Source: Candidatus Staskawiczbacteria bacterium (GTDB taxonomy: Bacteria; Patescibacteriota; Minisyncoccia; Minisyncoccales; Staskawiczbacteraceae). Taken from it: a stretch of DNA of 17,341 nt. The notes below the pieces were generated by a model. That model was not told the DNA's origin. It saw only the letters and a program-made list of their open reading frames with translations, and did no database searches. Position 1 is the stretch's first letter. The number at the start of each line of letters is the position of its first letter. Position numbers and translations under genes: made by a program. Below, piece after piece: positions 8,405-15,800 of the stretch. The stretch covers positions 1 through 17,341 of the forward strand of contig CAIWKF010000071.1 in the NCBI GenBank assembly GCA_903913175.1. Reading direction: 5' to 3'.

Positions 8405-8480
8405 CCATGTAGTGATTTTTGGTAATTTAGCTGTAAAATTAGCTTTTTACTCTTAAAATCATGTAGTGGTCATGTAGTAG
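8405..8480. repeat. Three copies of an 11-base direct repeat (core CATGTAGT)
   Basis: The 119-base spacer between the AlbA_2 gene and the next gene has CCATGTAGTGA at 8405-8415, then a perfect-phase tandem TCATGTAGTGG (8459-8469) and TCATGTAGTAG (8470-8480). The core CATGTAGT is identical in all three. The arrangement looks like protein-binding sites upstream of 8521, though chance or decay of a longer repeat cannot be excluded. Confidence 0.5.
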
Positions 8481-8482
8481 AC

Positions 8483-8495
8483 TTGATAATATCAA
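8483..8495. promoter_or_regulatory. Short palindrome, possible operator
   Basis: TTGATA-A-TATCAA is a perfect 6+1+6 palindrome directly after the tandem repeats and 25 bases before the ATG at 8521. Its position suits an operator, and GATAAT within it could serve as a -10 element. No convincing -35 was found, so this is only a candidate. Confidence 0.3.
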
Positions 8496-8520
8496 AATGG
8501 CCCTTATTAAATAAAAATAT

Positions 8521-9054
8521 ATGAAAATAAAAAGTGAGCAATTTGGTAGCGAAGGAAGAGTAGAAAATAAAAAACCGGAAATTTTGTTCCATGCTTCTTC
8601 TGATAGAAAAATTAGCGAGTTCTTACCAAAAGCAGAAAGTGTGAGAGATGAAAATGAGGGACCGGTTGTTTTTGCAACTCCAGATGAAATTTACGCTTCG
8701 TGTTTTATTGTGCCGACTGATGATAGTTGGAGTCAAATAAGTAGATTTGATGGGGCGCAAACATTTATTTGCAGTGATAGAAAAAAATTTATGCAATTAG
8801 ATAAAGGTGGCAGTATTTATTCTTTGGCTTCAGAAACTTTTGTTACAGATCCAGAAAAAAGTAGGGGAACTCGTGAATGGACAAGCGAAGAAAAAGTTAA
8901 GCCAGTGGACAAAAAAGATTATGAAAGTGGGCTACAAGCAATGATTGAGCACGGCGTAAAAGTGTATTTTGTGGATGCAGAAACTTTCAAAAAGATTAAT
9001 GAAGCAGAAGACCACGGTTTAGAAATTTTAAAAACATTGACGCCAGAAAAATAA
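8521..9054 (+). CDS. Hypothetical protein with ADP-ribosyltransferase-like motif order
   Basis: A 177-aa soluble protein that I do not recognise as a named family. Seen: ILFHASS at 21-27 (H24); GPVVFATPDEIYA at 47-59, a typical strand-turn-helix; YSLASETF at 100-107; and REWTSEEKVKPVD at 118-130. The order H, then F-A-T-P with a following A-rich helix, then an E-W-x-S-x-x-x-V-x-P block resembles small hypothetical proteins with an ADP-ribosyltransferase-like (KptA/RES-like) fold. That is pattern memory, not a computed match. There is no signal peptide. It is 3 bases before the nucleotidyltransferase gene, so probably co-transcribed with it, and is preceded by a repeat-bearing spacer that may hold its own promoter. 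It could be a toxin, an NAD-using enzyme or an inactive relative. Confidence 0.65.
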   Translation: MKIKSEQFGSEGRVENKKPEILFHASSDRKISEFLPKAESVRDENEGPVVFATPDEIYASCFIVPTDDSWSQISRFDGAQTFICSDRKKFMQLDKGGSIYSLASETFVTDPEKSRGTREWTSEEKVKPVDKKDYESGLQAMIEHGVKVYFVDAETFKKINEAEDHGLEILKTLTPEK

Positions 9055-9057
9055 TTT

Positions 9058-9579
9058 ATGAAGAAAGTAATTGAGAAAATTGTTAGCTTAAAAGATTTGG
9101 TGGGCATAAGAGAGGATAATAAAGATAAAAAAATTGGGATTTGTTCTGGTTGTTTTGATGTGTTTCACTCTGGGCATGCGGTATTTTTTGAGCAATGTAA
9201 AGAATTAGTTGATGTTTTAATTGTGGTTGTTGGGTCAGATAGTGCTATTAAAATGCAGAAAGGTGCGGGAAGGCCAGTCAACGAGCAAAATAATAGAGTT
9301 TATCTAACAGCTTCTATTTGTAACGTAGATTATGCCATGATTGGGTGTGAGGGAAAAGAAATGCGCCATGGGAAAATTGATTATTACGAGATTGTAAAAA
9401 ATTTAAAACCAGATATTTTAATTTTAAATAATGATGACTCAGCAATTAAAGAAAAACAAGAATTATGTAAGGAATTTGGTATTGGAATTAAATTAGTTAA
9501 AAGAATTGTGCCAGAGTTTTTAAAAAGCGTTTCTTCTACAAAAATTATAGAGCACATAAAGGAAGAAAATATAAAGTAA
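9058..9579 (+). CDS. Cytidylyltransferase-like nucleotidyltransferase
   Basis: A 173-aa single-domain enzyme of the HxGH nucleotidyltransferase superfamily (glycerol-3-phosphate cytidylyltransferase TagD, RfaE C-terminal domain, phosphopantetheine adenylyltransferase relatives). Seen: GCFDVFHSGH at 31-40 with the HSGH nucleotide-binding signature at 37-40; GSDSAIK at 59-65; GRPVN--NNR ending at R80; and SSTKII at 159-164, the second conserved phosphate-binding motif. It would condense CTP or ATP with a phosphorylated sugar or alcohol and release pyrophosphate. An activated donor for the glycan cluster is the natural inference, since the sugar transferase follows 4 bases later. The substrate is unknown. 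The N-terminal 25 residues before the first strand are slightly longer than in TagD. Confidence 0.82.
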   Translation: MKKVIEKIVSLKDLVGIREDNKDKKIGICSGCFDVFHSGHAVFFEQCKELVDVLIVVVGSDSAIKMQKGAGRPVNEQNNRVYLTASICNVDYAMIGCEGKEMRHGKIDYYEIVKNLKPDILILNNDDSAIKEKQELCKEFGIGIKLVKRIVPEFLKSVSSTKIIEHIKEENIK

Positions 9580-9583
9580 AAAA

Positions 9584-10825
9584 ATGAAAAAAAAGGAAAA
9601 ATTGTTAAAAATTTGTTTGCTGTTTGGCGACTTTTTACTAATGTATGTAGCGCTTTTTTTGAGTTTAGTTTTACGAAACAAAGGTCTTAATTTTGATTTT
9701 ATAAATTTTGCTTATTCTTTTTCTGTTTTATATATTTTGTGGCTTCCTTTTATTTATGCTTTAGATTTTTATGAAATAAATTATTTTAAAAAAACATCAT
9801 TTTTATATAATTTAATTGTGTTTTGTTTTATTTCTTGCTTTTTAGGTTTAGCATATTTTTATTTAAGACCGCAATTAACTTTTACCCCCAAAACAATTTT
9901 AATTTTAAATATAGTTATTTTTGTTATAGTTTTTTATGTTTGGAGAAAAATATTTGATAAAGTAATTGTTAAAAATTTTAAAGAAAAAATAGTTTTTGTG
10001 GGGGACTTTGAAAACCTGCCCGCAATTGCTATGGCGCTACAGGCGGGCAACTTTGAGGTTTTACCACTGACCACAAAAGAAAAAATAGAGTATGTAGTTT
10101 TGGGTAAAAATGCTTTTTTCCCAATATTTAATAAGGCAAAATATTTAAGCTATGCAGATTTTTATGAAATTTTAAATAAAAAGGTTTCATTAGATAATTT
10201 TTCCGAAGCAACATTTTTAGAAAAAATGTCTAATAATGAAAATAAAACATATTTTGTTTTAAAAAGAATTTTAGACATATGTTTAGGTTTAATATTTTTT
10301 TTAGTAACTGCTGTTTTATTTCCCTTTATTGCTTTGGCCATTAAAGTTGATTCAAAAGGAAGTATTTTTTATAATCAGAAAAGAGTTGGCAAAGGAAGAA
10401 AAATTTTTACAGTTTGTAAATTTAGAACTATGAAGGAAACGAATAATCAATATAAGGAAATTTGGCGAGAAAAAAAAGAAAATCAAATTACCATGGTAGG
10501 GGAGTTTTTAAGAAGATTTCATTTAGATGAACTGCCTCAATGCATTAGTATTTTAAAAGGTGAATTAAGTTTTGTTGGTCCAAGGCCAGAGTGGATAGAA
10601 ATTGATAAAATTTTTGAAAAAGAAATTCCATTTTATAATTATAGGTATTTGGAAAATCCAGGATTTACAGGATGGGCGCAAATTAATTTTAAACCATCGG
10701 TTTCTGTAGAGGAAGCTAAAGAAAAATTTGAGTACGATTTATATTATATGAAAAATAAATCTATAGTTTTAGATATAGAAATAGTGCTTAAAACTTTAAG
10801 GCTTTTAATACATAAGAAAATTTGA
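9584..10825 (+). CDS. Polyprenyl-phosphate hexose-1-phosphate transferase (bacterial sugar transferase)
   Basis: A 413-aa WbaP/WcaJ-type initiating enzyme that transfers a sugar-1-phosphate from a nucleotide sugar to undecaprenyl phosphate. The N-terminus has four hydrophobic helices (about 8-30, 44-62, 75-94, 103-120), then a small Rossmann-like region (about 134-200). A membrane re-entrant helix (about 227-252) follows, and then the catalytic domain: DSKGSIFYNQKRVGKG, F-RTM at 280-283, LDELPQ at 314-319 (D315-E316 catalytic pair), GELSFVGPRPE at 326-336 and PGFTGWAQIN at 359-368. The middle region is shorter than in typical 460-aa members. A GC-rich hairpin is embedded in codons for residues about 141-160. 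This gene should start assembly of the repeat unit extended by the upstream glycosyltransferases. It ends in TGA. Confidence 0.92.
   Translation: MKKKEKLLKICLLFGDFLLMYVALFLSLVLRNKGLNFDFINFAYSFSVLYILWLPFIYALDFYEINYFKKTSFLYNLIVFCFISCFLGLAYFYLRPQLTFTPKTILILNIVIFVIVFYVWRKIFDKVIVKNFKEKIVFVGDFENLPAIAMALQAGNFEVLPLTTKEKIEYVVLGKNAFFPIFNKAKYLSYADFYEILNKKVSLDNFSEATFLEKMSNNENKTYFVLKRILDICLGLIFFLVTAVLFPFIALAIKVDSKGSIFYNQKRVGKGRKIFTVCKFRTMKETNNQYKEIWREKKENQITMVGEFLRRFHLDELPQCISILKGELSFVGPRPEWIEIDKIFEKEIPFYNYRYLENPGFTGWAQINFKPSVSVEEAKEKFEYDLYYMKNKSIVLDIEIVLKTLRLLIHKKI
10005..10062. repeat. GC-rich palindromic element inside the sugar transferase gene
   Basis: TGCCCGC at 10017-10023 and GCGGGCA at 10043-10049 form a perfect 7-base stem around a 19-base loop. 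ACTTTGA occurs as a direct repeat on either side (10005-10011 and 10050-10056). The 38 bases between the direct repeats plus one 7-base copy make 45 bases, exactly 15 codons, so a past insertion with a 7-base target duplication would keep the frame. AAAACC (10011-10016) and GGTTTT (10057-10062) form an outer inverted repeat. Confidence 0.5.
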
Positions 10826-10840
10826 TAGTATAAAATATAA

Positions 10841-12559
10841 ATGATTATACAAAATACAAATAAAATTATTTTAGCTTTGGCTTTATTAATATTTTTGGCT
10901 TACTCTACTCCAGCCAAGGCTGTTTTGCTAAATGAAAATGTAAATTTTAATATTGATGCAGCTCATACAACAAATAACAAAAAACAAGTTGAGGCTAGTT
11001 TAGTAAAATTTACTTCTAAGGTTTTATTTTATGTAGAAAAAAGTTGGTGGGAAGCGCAAACATATGCTCAAAAAGCAGATGTTATAACTAATTTAGACAG
11101 CCTGTCAGTTGAGTTTGAAAACAAAATTTATCCTACTTTAACTTCTACTTTTGGTAGCGAGCCAAAGCCTGGTATTGATGGTGATGAAAAAATTACAGTT
11201 TTATTTCACCAAATGAAAGATGATTCTGGAGGATATTTTAGGTCAGCAGATGAATATTTTAAAGCTCAAGTTTCAGACTCTAATGAAAGGGAAATGCTTT
11301 ATTTGCCAACTTTGCAAATAAACAGCAATCAGTTAAAAATGTTTTTAGCACATGAGTTTGTGCATTTAATAAGTTTTAACCAAAAGAACAAAATTTTTAA
11401 TGTTGATGATGAAACATGGCTTAATGAGGGTAGAGCAGAATATGTGGCCACTTTGTTGGGGTATGATAATGTTTATATAGGAAGCAACCTTCAAAGAAGG
11501 GTAAATGCATTTTTAGAAAAACCAACCGATTCTTTGGTTGAATGGAATGACACAAAATATGATTATGCAGTAGTAAATGTATTTTTACACTACTTAGTGG
11601 ATCATTATGGAATTAATACTTTAATAGATTCTTTAAAGTCAAAATATGTTGGAATTGAAAGTATAAATTATGCTTTAAGAAATAATGGCTCTAAAGATGA
11701 TTTTTCTAAAATATTTTCTAATTGGACAGTGGCCACAATAATTAATGATTGCACGGTTAATGAAAGATATTGTTATTTAGATGAAAATTTAAAAAAACTT
11801 AAAATAAATTCTACACTTAATTTTTTACCTTTAGCGGGAAATAGTTCTTTATCTGTTACTAATATTACTAAAAACTGGTCAGGAAATTGGCAAAAAATTG
11901 TTGGCGGAAATGGAGAATTAACTTTGGAATTTGCTGGTTTAACGGGCTTTGATTTTAAAGTTCCGTATATTATATATGATAAAGACAACAAAAGCACAGT
12001 TAATTTTTTAATTTTGGATAAAAATCAAAAAGCAACAATAAATGTTTCTGGTTTTGGCTCGAAAAATAATGCTTTAGTTATTCTGCCATCACTTCAAACA
12101 AAAACCTCTGGGTTTGATGGTTTTGAGTTTAATTATCCTTATACATTTACTGTTTCTGTGAAAGAGCAAACAAGCATAGATGAACAGGATTTAATTAAAC
12201 AGCTTTTAGAAAAAATTGCTTATTTAAAAGCAGAAATTGCTAGAATTATTGCACAAAGAAGCGGGCAGGTTATTGATGTTTCCAAAGTTTGCTCTGGCAT
12301 AAATACTGATTTATACCTTGGCATTTATAATAAAGAGCAGGTTTCTTGTTTACAGAGTTTTTTAAAATTACAAGGAACAGAAATTTATCCTGAAGCTTTA
12401 ATAACAGGAATTTTTGGTAACCTGACTCAGCAAGCAGTAATTAAGTTTCAAGAAAAATATGCCAGTGAAATTTTAACTCCCTCTAATTTAGTAAAAGGCA
12501 CGGGTTATGTGGGTTTAAAAACTAGATTTAAAATAAATCAGTTATTATCTGCTAAATAA
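10841..12559 (+). CDS. Secreted zinc metallopeptidase (M30/gluzincin-like) with C-terminal peptidoglycan-binding domain
   Basis: A 572-aa exported protein. The N-terminus is a signal peptide: basic residue, hydrophobic core (about 9-22), then a Pro-AKA site with likely cleavage after A27. The catalytic core has an ITVLFHQM strand followed by a GGYFRSADEYF loop near 129-140, HEFVH at 171-175 (two zinc His and catalytic Glu), and TWLNEGRAEY at 192-201 with E196 as likely third zinc ligand. The HE-x-x-H, WLNEG-AE pattern resembles hyicolysin (M30)-type gluzincins. A beta-rich region follows (about 315-440), then a short coiled coil (about 446-472) and a PG_binding_1-like module (about 480-568: L-SFLK-QG, GIFG-LT-QAVIKFQ). 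It is probably held at the cell wall and cleaves surface or environmental proteins. It starts 15 bases after the sugar transferase, so may be read through from it. Confidence 0.82.
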   Translation: MIIQNTNKIILALALLIFLAYSTPAKAVLLNENVNFNIDAAHTTNNKKQVEASLVKFTSKVLFYVEKSWWEAQTYAQKADVITNLDSLSVEFENKIYPTLTSTFGSEPKPGIDGDEKITVLFHQMKDDSGGYFRSADEYFKAQVSDSNEREMLYLPTLQINSNQLKMFLAHEFVHLISFNQKNKIFNVDDETWLNEGRAEYVATLLGYDNVYIGSNLQRRVNAFLEKPTDSLVEWNDTKYDYAVVNVFLHYLVDHYGINTLIDSLKSKYVGIESINYALRNNGSKDDFSKIFSNWTVATIINDCTVNERYCYLDENLKKLKINSTLNFLPLAGNSSLSVTNITKNWSGNWQKIVGGNGELTLEFAGLTGFDFKVPYIIYDKDNKSTVNFLILDKNQKATINVSGFGSKNNALVILPSLQTKTSGFDGFEFNYPYTFTVSVKEQTSIDEQDLIKQLLEKIAYLKAEIARIIAQRSGQVIDVSKVCSGINTDLYLGIYNKEQVSCLQSFLKLQGTEIYPEALITGIFGNLTQQAVIKFQEKYASEILTPSNLVKGTGYVGLKTRFKINQLLSAK

Positions 12560-12571
12560 ATTATGTAGGCA

Positions 12572-12600
12572 TTGACTTTTTTTGTGATATATAATAGGAT
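12572..12600 (+). promoter_or_regulatory. Candidate sigma70-type promoter for rpoB
   Basis: TTGACT (12572-12577) and TAGGAT (12595-12600) are separated by 17 bases. The -35 matches the consensus at 5 of 6 positions, the -10 at 4 of 6. A TATAAT at 12590-12595 is a better -10 but only 12 bases from TTGACT, so it would need another -35. Transcription would begin near 12607, giving a leader of about 275 bases. Confidence 0.5.
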
Positions 12601-12615
12601 ATAAATACAATAAAT

Positions 12616-12638
12616 AAACTTATCATTAAGATAAGTTT
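12616..12638 (+). promoter_or_regulatory. 9-base perfect stem-loop at the start of the rpoB leader
   Basis: AAACTTATC (12616-12624) pairs perfectly with GATAAGTTT (12630-12638) around the loop ATTAA. It would lie about 10 bases into the transcript if the proposed promoter is right. It may protect the 5' end or act as an operator in DNA. It is A/T-rich, so chance is possible. Confidence 0.45.
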
Positions 12639-12688
12639 TAAACATATTAAGAAGTGGCTATTTATCTTCTTTAAGTAAAATATAAAAA

Positions 12689-12741
12689 CCCTTGCTCGGT
12701 TGATTTTTTGTGCCTATATTGATAGGCGTTCTGAGCATGGG
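12689..12741 (+). ncRNA. Nested stem-loop in the rpoB leader, candidate cis-regulatory RNA
   Basis: An outer stem joins CCCTTGCTCGG (12689-12699) to CTGAGCATGGG (12731-12741), with one T-T mismatch and one G-T pair. Inside it, GCCTAT (12712-12717) pairs with ATAGGC (12722-12727) around ATTG, extendable by G-T pairs on both sides, with an asymmetric T-rich internal loop (12700-12709). This is the most GC-rich part of the leader. I do not recognise a known riboswitch or ribosomal-protein leader. Confidence 0.55.
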
Positions 12742-12744
12742 AAC

Positions 12745-12775
12745 ATACCCTCAAACCCACAGGGTATTTTCTGTT
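12745..12775 (+). terminator. Attenuator-like hairpin in the rpoB leader
   Basis: ATACCCT (12745-12751) pairs perfectly with AGGGTAT (12761-12767) across a 9-base loop and is followed by a T-rich tract, TTTCTGTTT. The upstream GGG (12739-12741) could instead pair with CCC (12748-12750), which would break both this hairpin and the outer stem of the preceding structure. That gives a possible terminator/antiterminator choice before rpoB. The T-tract is interrupted, so termination strength is uncertain. Confidence 0.5.
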
Positions 12776-12793
12776 TATACAAAGATTAAATTA

Positions 12794-12829
12794 TAAATTC
12801 AAAATTTTAAGCTTGAAATTTTGGATTTG
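12794..12829. repeat. A/T-rich near-palindrome centred on AAGCTT
   Basis: The core 12800-12823 is a 24-base palindrome with a single mismatched pair, flanked by arms that can pair further with G-T wobbles out to 12794-12829. It lies 53 bases before rpoB. Short AAATTC/TTTGGAATTT-like repeats of this style are common between genes in Parcubacteria-type genomes, so it may be a dispersed repeat and not rpoB-specific. Confidence 0.5.
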
Positions 12830-12882
12830 GAATTTAGTCTCTAGGTTTACAATTTATTATTAATTAATTTATATCAAACTCT

Positions 12883-15800
12883 ATGGCAGAAATTAATTAC
12901 AAGGTAAGAAATTTTTCAAAATCTAAAATAACTTATTCTTTGCCAGATCTTTTGCTTATGCAAAAAGATACTTGGAATGACTTTTTAGATGTAAGAATTA
13001 AAGAGCTGTTTGAAGAAATGTCTCCAATTCGTGACTATACTGGTAAAGAAATGGAACTTTGGTTTGGTGATTACAAATTGGGAACACCAAATTATAAAGA
13101 TGGTTTAACTGCTAGAAAAAGTAATGATTCTTTAGAAGCTCCACTTAGAGTAAAGATTAAATTAGTTAATTTAAAAACCAAAGAAATAAAAGAGCAAGAA
13201 GTGTTTGTGGCAGATATTCCTTTAATGACAGAAAGGGGAACTTTTGTGGTAAATGGAGTAGAAAGAGTAGTGGTTTCTCAGTTGATTAGATCTCCTGGAG
13301 CATTTTTTACTGCAAGAACCTCTAAGGGCAGAAAACTGTTTGGTTCAAAAATTATTCCAAACCGCGGAGCATGGCTGGAATTTGAAACAGATGAATCTGG
13401 ATTTATTGGAGTAAAAATAAATAGAAAAAGAAAAGTGCCTGCAACCACTTTGCTTTTAGCTTTGGGTTTAAAAACTACAGCAGATATTGAAAAAGAATTT
13501 AAAGATGTAGACACTGGAGAAGTAAAATATATTTATGAAACTTTAAAAAGAGACACTTGTAAAGACCAAAAAGAAGCTTTGGTAGAAGTTTATAGAAGAC
13601 TACGCCCAGGAGATTTAGTTACTCCAGACACAGCTCAAGATTTAATTTTTAATATGTTTTTTAATTTTGATAGGTATGATTTATCTAAAGTTGGAAGATG
13701 GAAGACTTGGCAAAGATTGCCAAATTTAGCTACTACTAAAGACAGAAAAAATAAAGATGTAGATAAAGAAGATAGAATTTTAAAAATTGAAGATTTAATT
13801 GAAGTAGTTAAAGAAGTTATTAGAATGAATAATGATCCAACTGCTAAACCAGATCAAGTGGATCATTTAGGAAATAGGCGTGTAAGATGTTTATCTGAGC
13901 TTTTGCAAAACAGATTAAGGGTGGGAATGATGAGAATGGAAAGAATTATTAAAGATAAAATGTCAACTTTAGAAGTTGGCACAATTACTCCAAACCAACT
14001 TATTAACCCAAGACCTTTAATGGCAGTGGTAAAAGAATTTTATACATCTAGCCAATTTTCACAGTTTATGGATAACGAAAATCCTTTAGCTGAATTGGAA
14101 CATAAAAGAAGATTAACAACCACAGGGCCTGGAGGTTTAACTAGAGAAAGGGCAGGTTTTGAAGTTAGAGATGTCCAACCCTCACACTATGGGAGAATTT
14201 GTCCAATTGAAACACCAGAAGGTCCAAATGTGGGTTTGGTAGGTCACTTGGCTTCTTTTGCATATGTTAACCCATATGGTTTTATTGAAACTCCTTATTT
14301 TAAAGTAAAAAATGGAAAAATAACTGATGAGATTAATTATTTGTCAGCTCAGGAAGAAGAAAGGTTTGTGATTGCTCCTGCTTCTGTACCAATTGATGAA
14401 AAAACTGGGAAAATTTTAGCAGAAGTTCCACCAGACATGGTAGAAGCTAGAGTAAAAGGAGAACCAGCAGAAGTAGAAATTGCTAAAGTTGATTATATTG
14501 ATGTTTCTTCAAAGCAATTTATTTCTATTGCCGCATCTTTGATTCCATTTTTACAAAATGATGATGCTTCAAGAGCTCTTATGGGTAGTAACATGCAAAG
14601 ACAGGCTGTTCCTTTACTTAGACCAGAGTGTCCTTTAGTTGGAACAGGAGTTGAAAGAAATGTGGCCCGTGATTCTGGACAAGTGGTTTTGGCAGAGCAT
14701 AATGGAAAGGTTACAGAAGTTGATGCTAAACATATAACTGTGGCTTATGATGTTTCTGGTAAAAAGGAAGAAAAAACTTACGATTTGCAAACCTTTGTTA
14801 GAACTAACCAATATTCCTGTTTTCATCAAAAGCCAATTGTTGACAAAGGCCAACAATTTAAAAAAGGAGATGTCATGGCTGATGGTGCAGCAATTTCTAA
14901 TGGTAGATTAGCTTTGGGTAGAAACATTTTGATTTGTTTTTTACCACTTAGAGGTGGAGGGTTTGAAGACTCTATGACCATTTCACAAAAATTGGTTAAA
15001 GAAGATGAATTTACTTCTATTCATTTGGAAGATTTTACTTGTGATGTTCGTGAAACAAAATTGGGAGATGAAATGACAACTTCTGATATTCCAAATGTTG
15101 GTGAAGAAAAATTAAAAGATTTAGATGAAGATGGCGTTATTAGAATTGGAGCTGAAGTTGGTCCTAATGATATTTTGGTTGGAAAAATTTCACCAAAAGG
15201 AGAGGCAGAATTAACTCCCGAAGAAAGGTTGCTTAGAGCTATTTTTGGAGATAAAGCTAAAGATGTTAAGGATACATCACTAAGAGTAGAACATGGAAAA
15301 AAAGGAAAAGTAGTAAATATTAGAATTTTTTCTAGAGAATTAGGACACAAATTAGAGCCTGGAGTAATTAAGAGAATTCAAGTAGAGGTTGCTGAAACTA
15401 GAAAAATTAAAGTTGGAGATAAATTGGTAGGAAGACATGGAAATAAAGGAGTTGTTTCTAGAGTTTTGCCAGAAGCAGAAATGCCATTTTTAGCTGATGG
15501 AACTCCAATTGATTTAATAATTTCTCCACTTTCAGTTCCTAGTCGTATGAACATTGGGCAGATTTTGGAAACTCATTTGGGTTGGGCAGCTCATGAATTG
15601 GGATATTTGGCTATTACACCATCTTTACTTGGTGCAAACAGAGAAGATATTAAAAAAGAATTAAAAGAAGCAGGTTTACCAGAATCTGGTCAAACAACTT
15701 TGTATGATGGTAGAACTGGTTTGCCATTTCCACAACCAATTACTGTGGGGTATATGTATGTCATGAAGCTTATCCATATGGTGGACGACAAAGTGCATGC

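Larger units (their letters stand above)
12560..12882 (+). other. 323-base non-coding leader upstream of rpoB
   Basis: No reading frame here is credible. The interval holds, in order: a candidate promoter, a 9-base perfect hairpin, a weaker hairpin (AAGAAG 12649-12654 with CTTCTT 12666-12671), a nested stem-loop, a terminator-like hairpin and an A/T-rich near-palindrome just before rpoB. The individual elements are listed separately. No tRNA or ribosomal protein gene is visible, and no ribosome binding site precedes the rpoB ATG. Confidence 0.75.

Noticed and set aside
8402..8458. Terminator after the AlbA_2 gene (AGCT repeats then TTTTT)
   Set aside because: The two AGCT copies do not make a stem longer than three or four pairs.
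12572..12595. Promoter made of TTGACT and TATAAT (12590-12595)
   Set aside because: The spacer is only 12 bases; the 17-base pairing with TAGGAT was preferred despite the weaker -10.
12689..12741. tRNA gene in the rpoB leader
   Set aside because: No T-loop TTC-type motif, no 7-base acceptor stem and no cloverleaf; only a nested stem-loop.
15021..15350. Minus-strand open frame of 109 codons within rpoB, and other minus-strand open frames
   Set aside because: They lie opposite strongly conserved coding sequence and show no domain or independent start context; shadows of the real genes.
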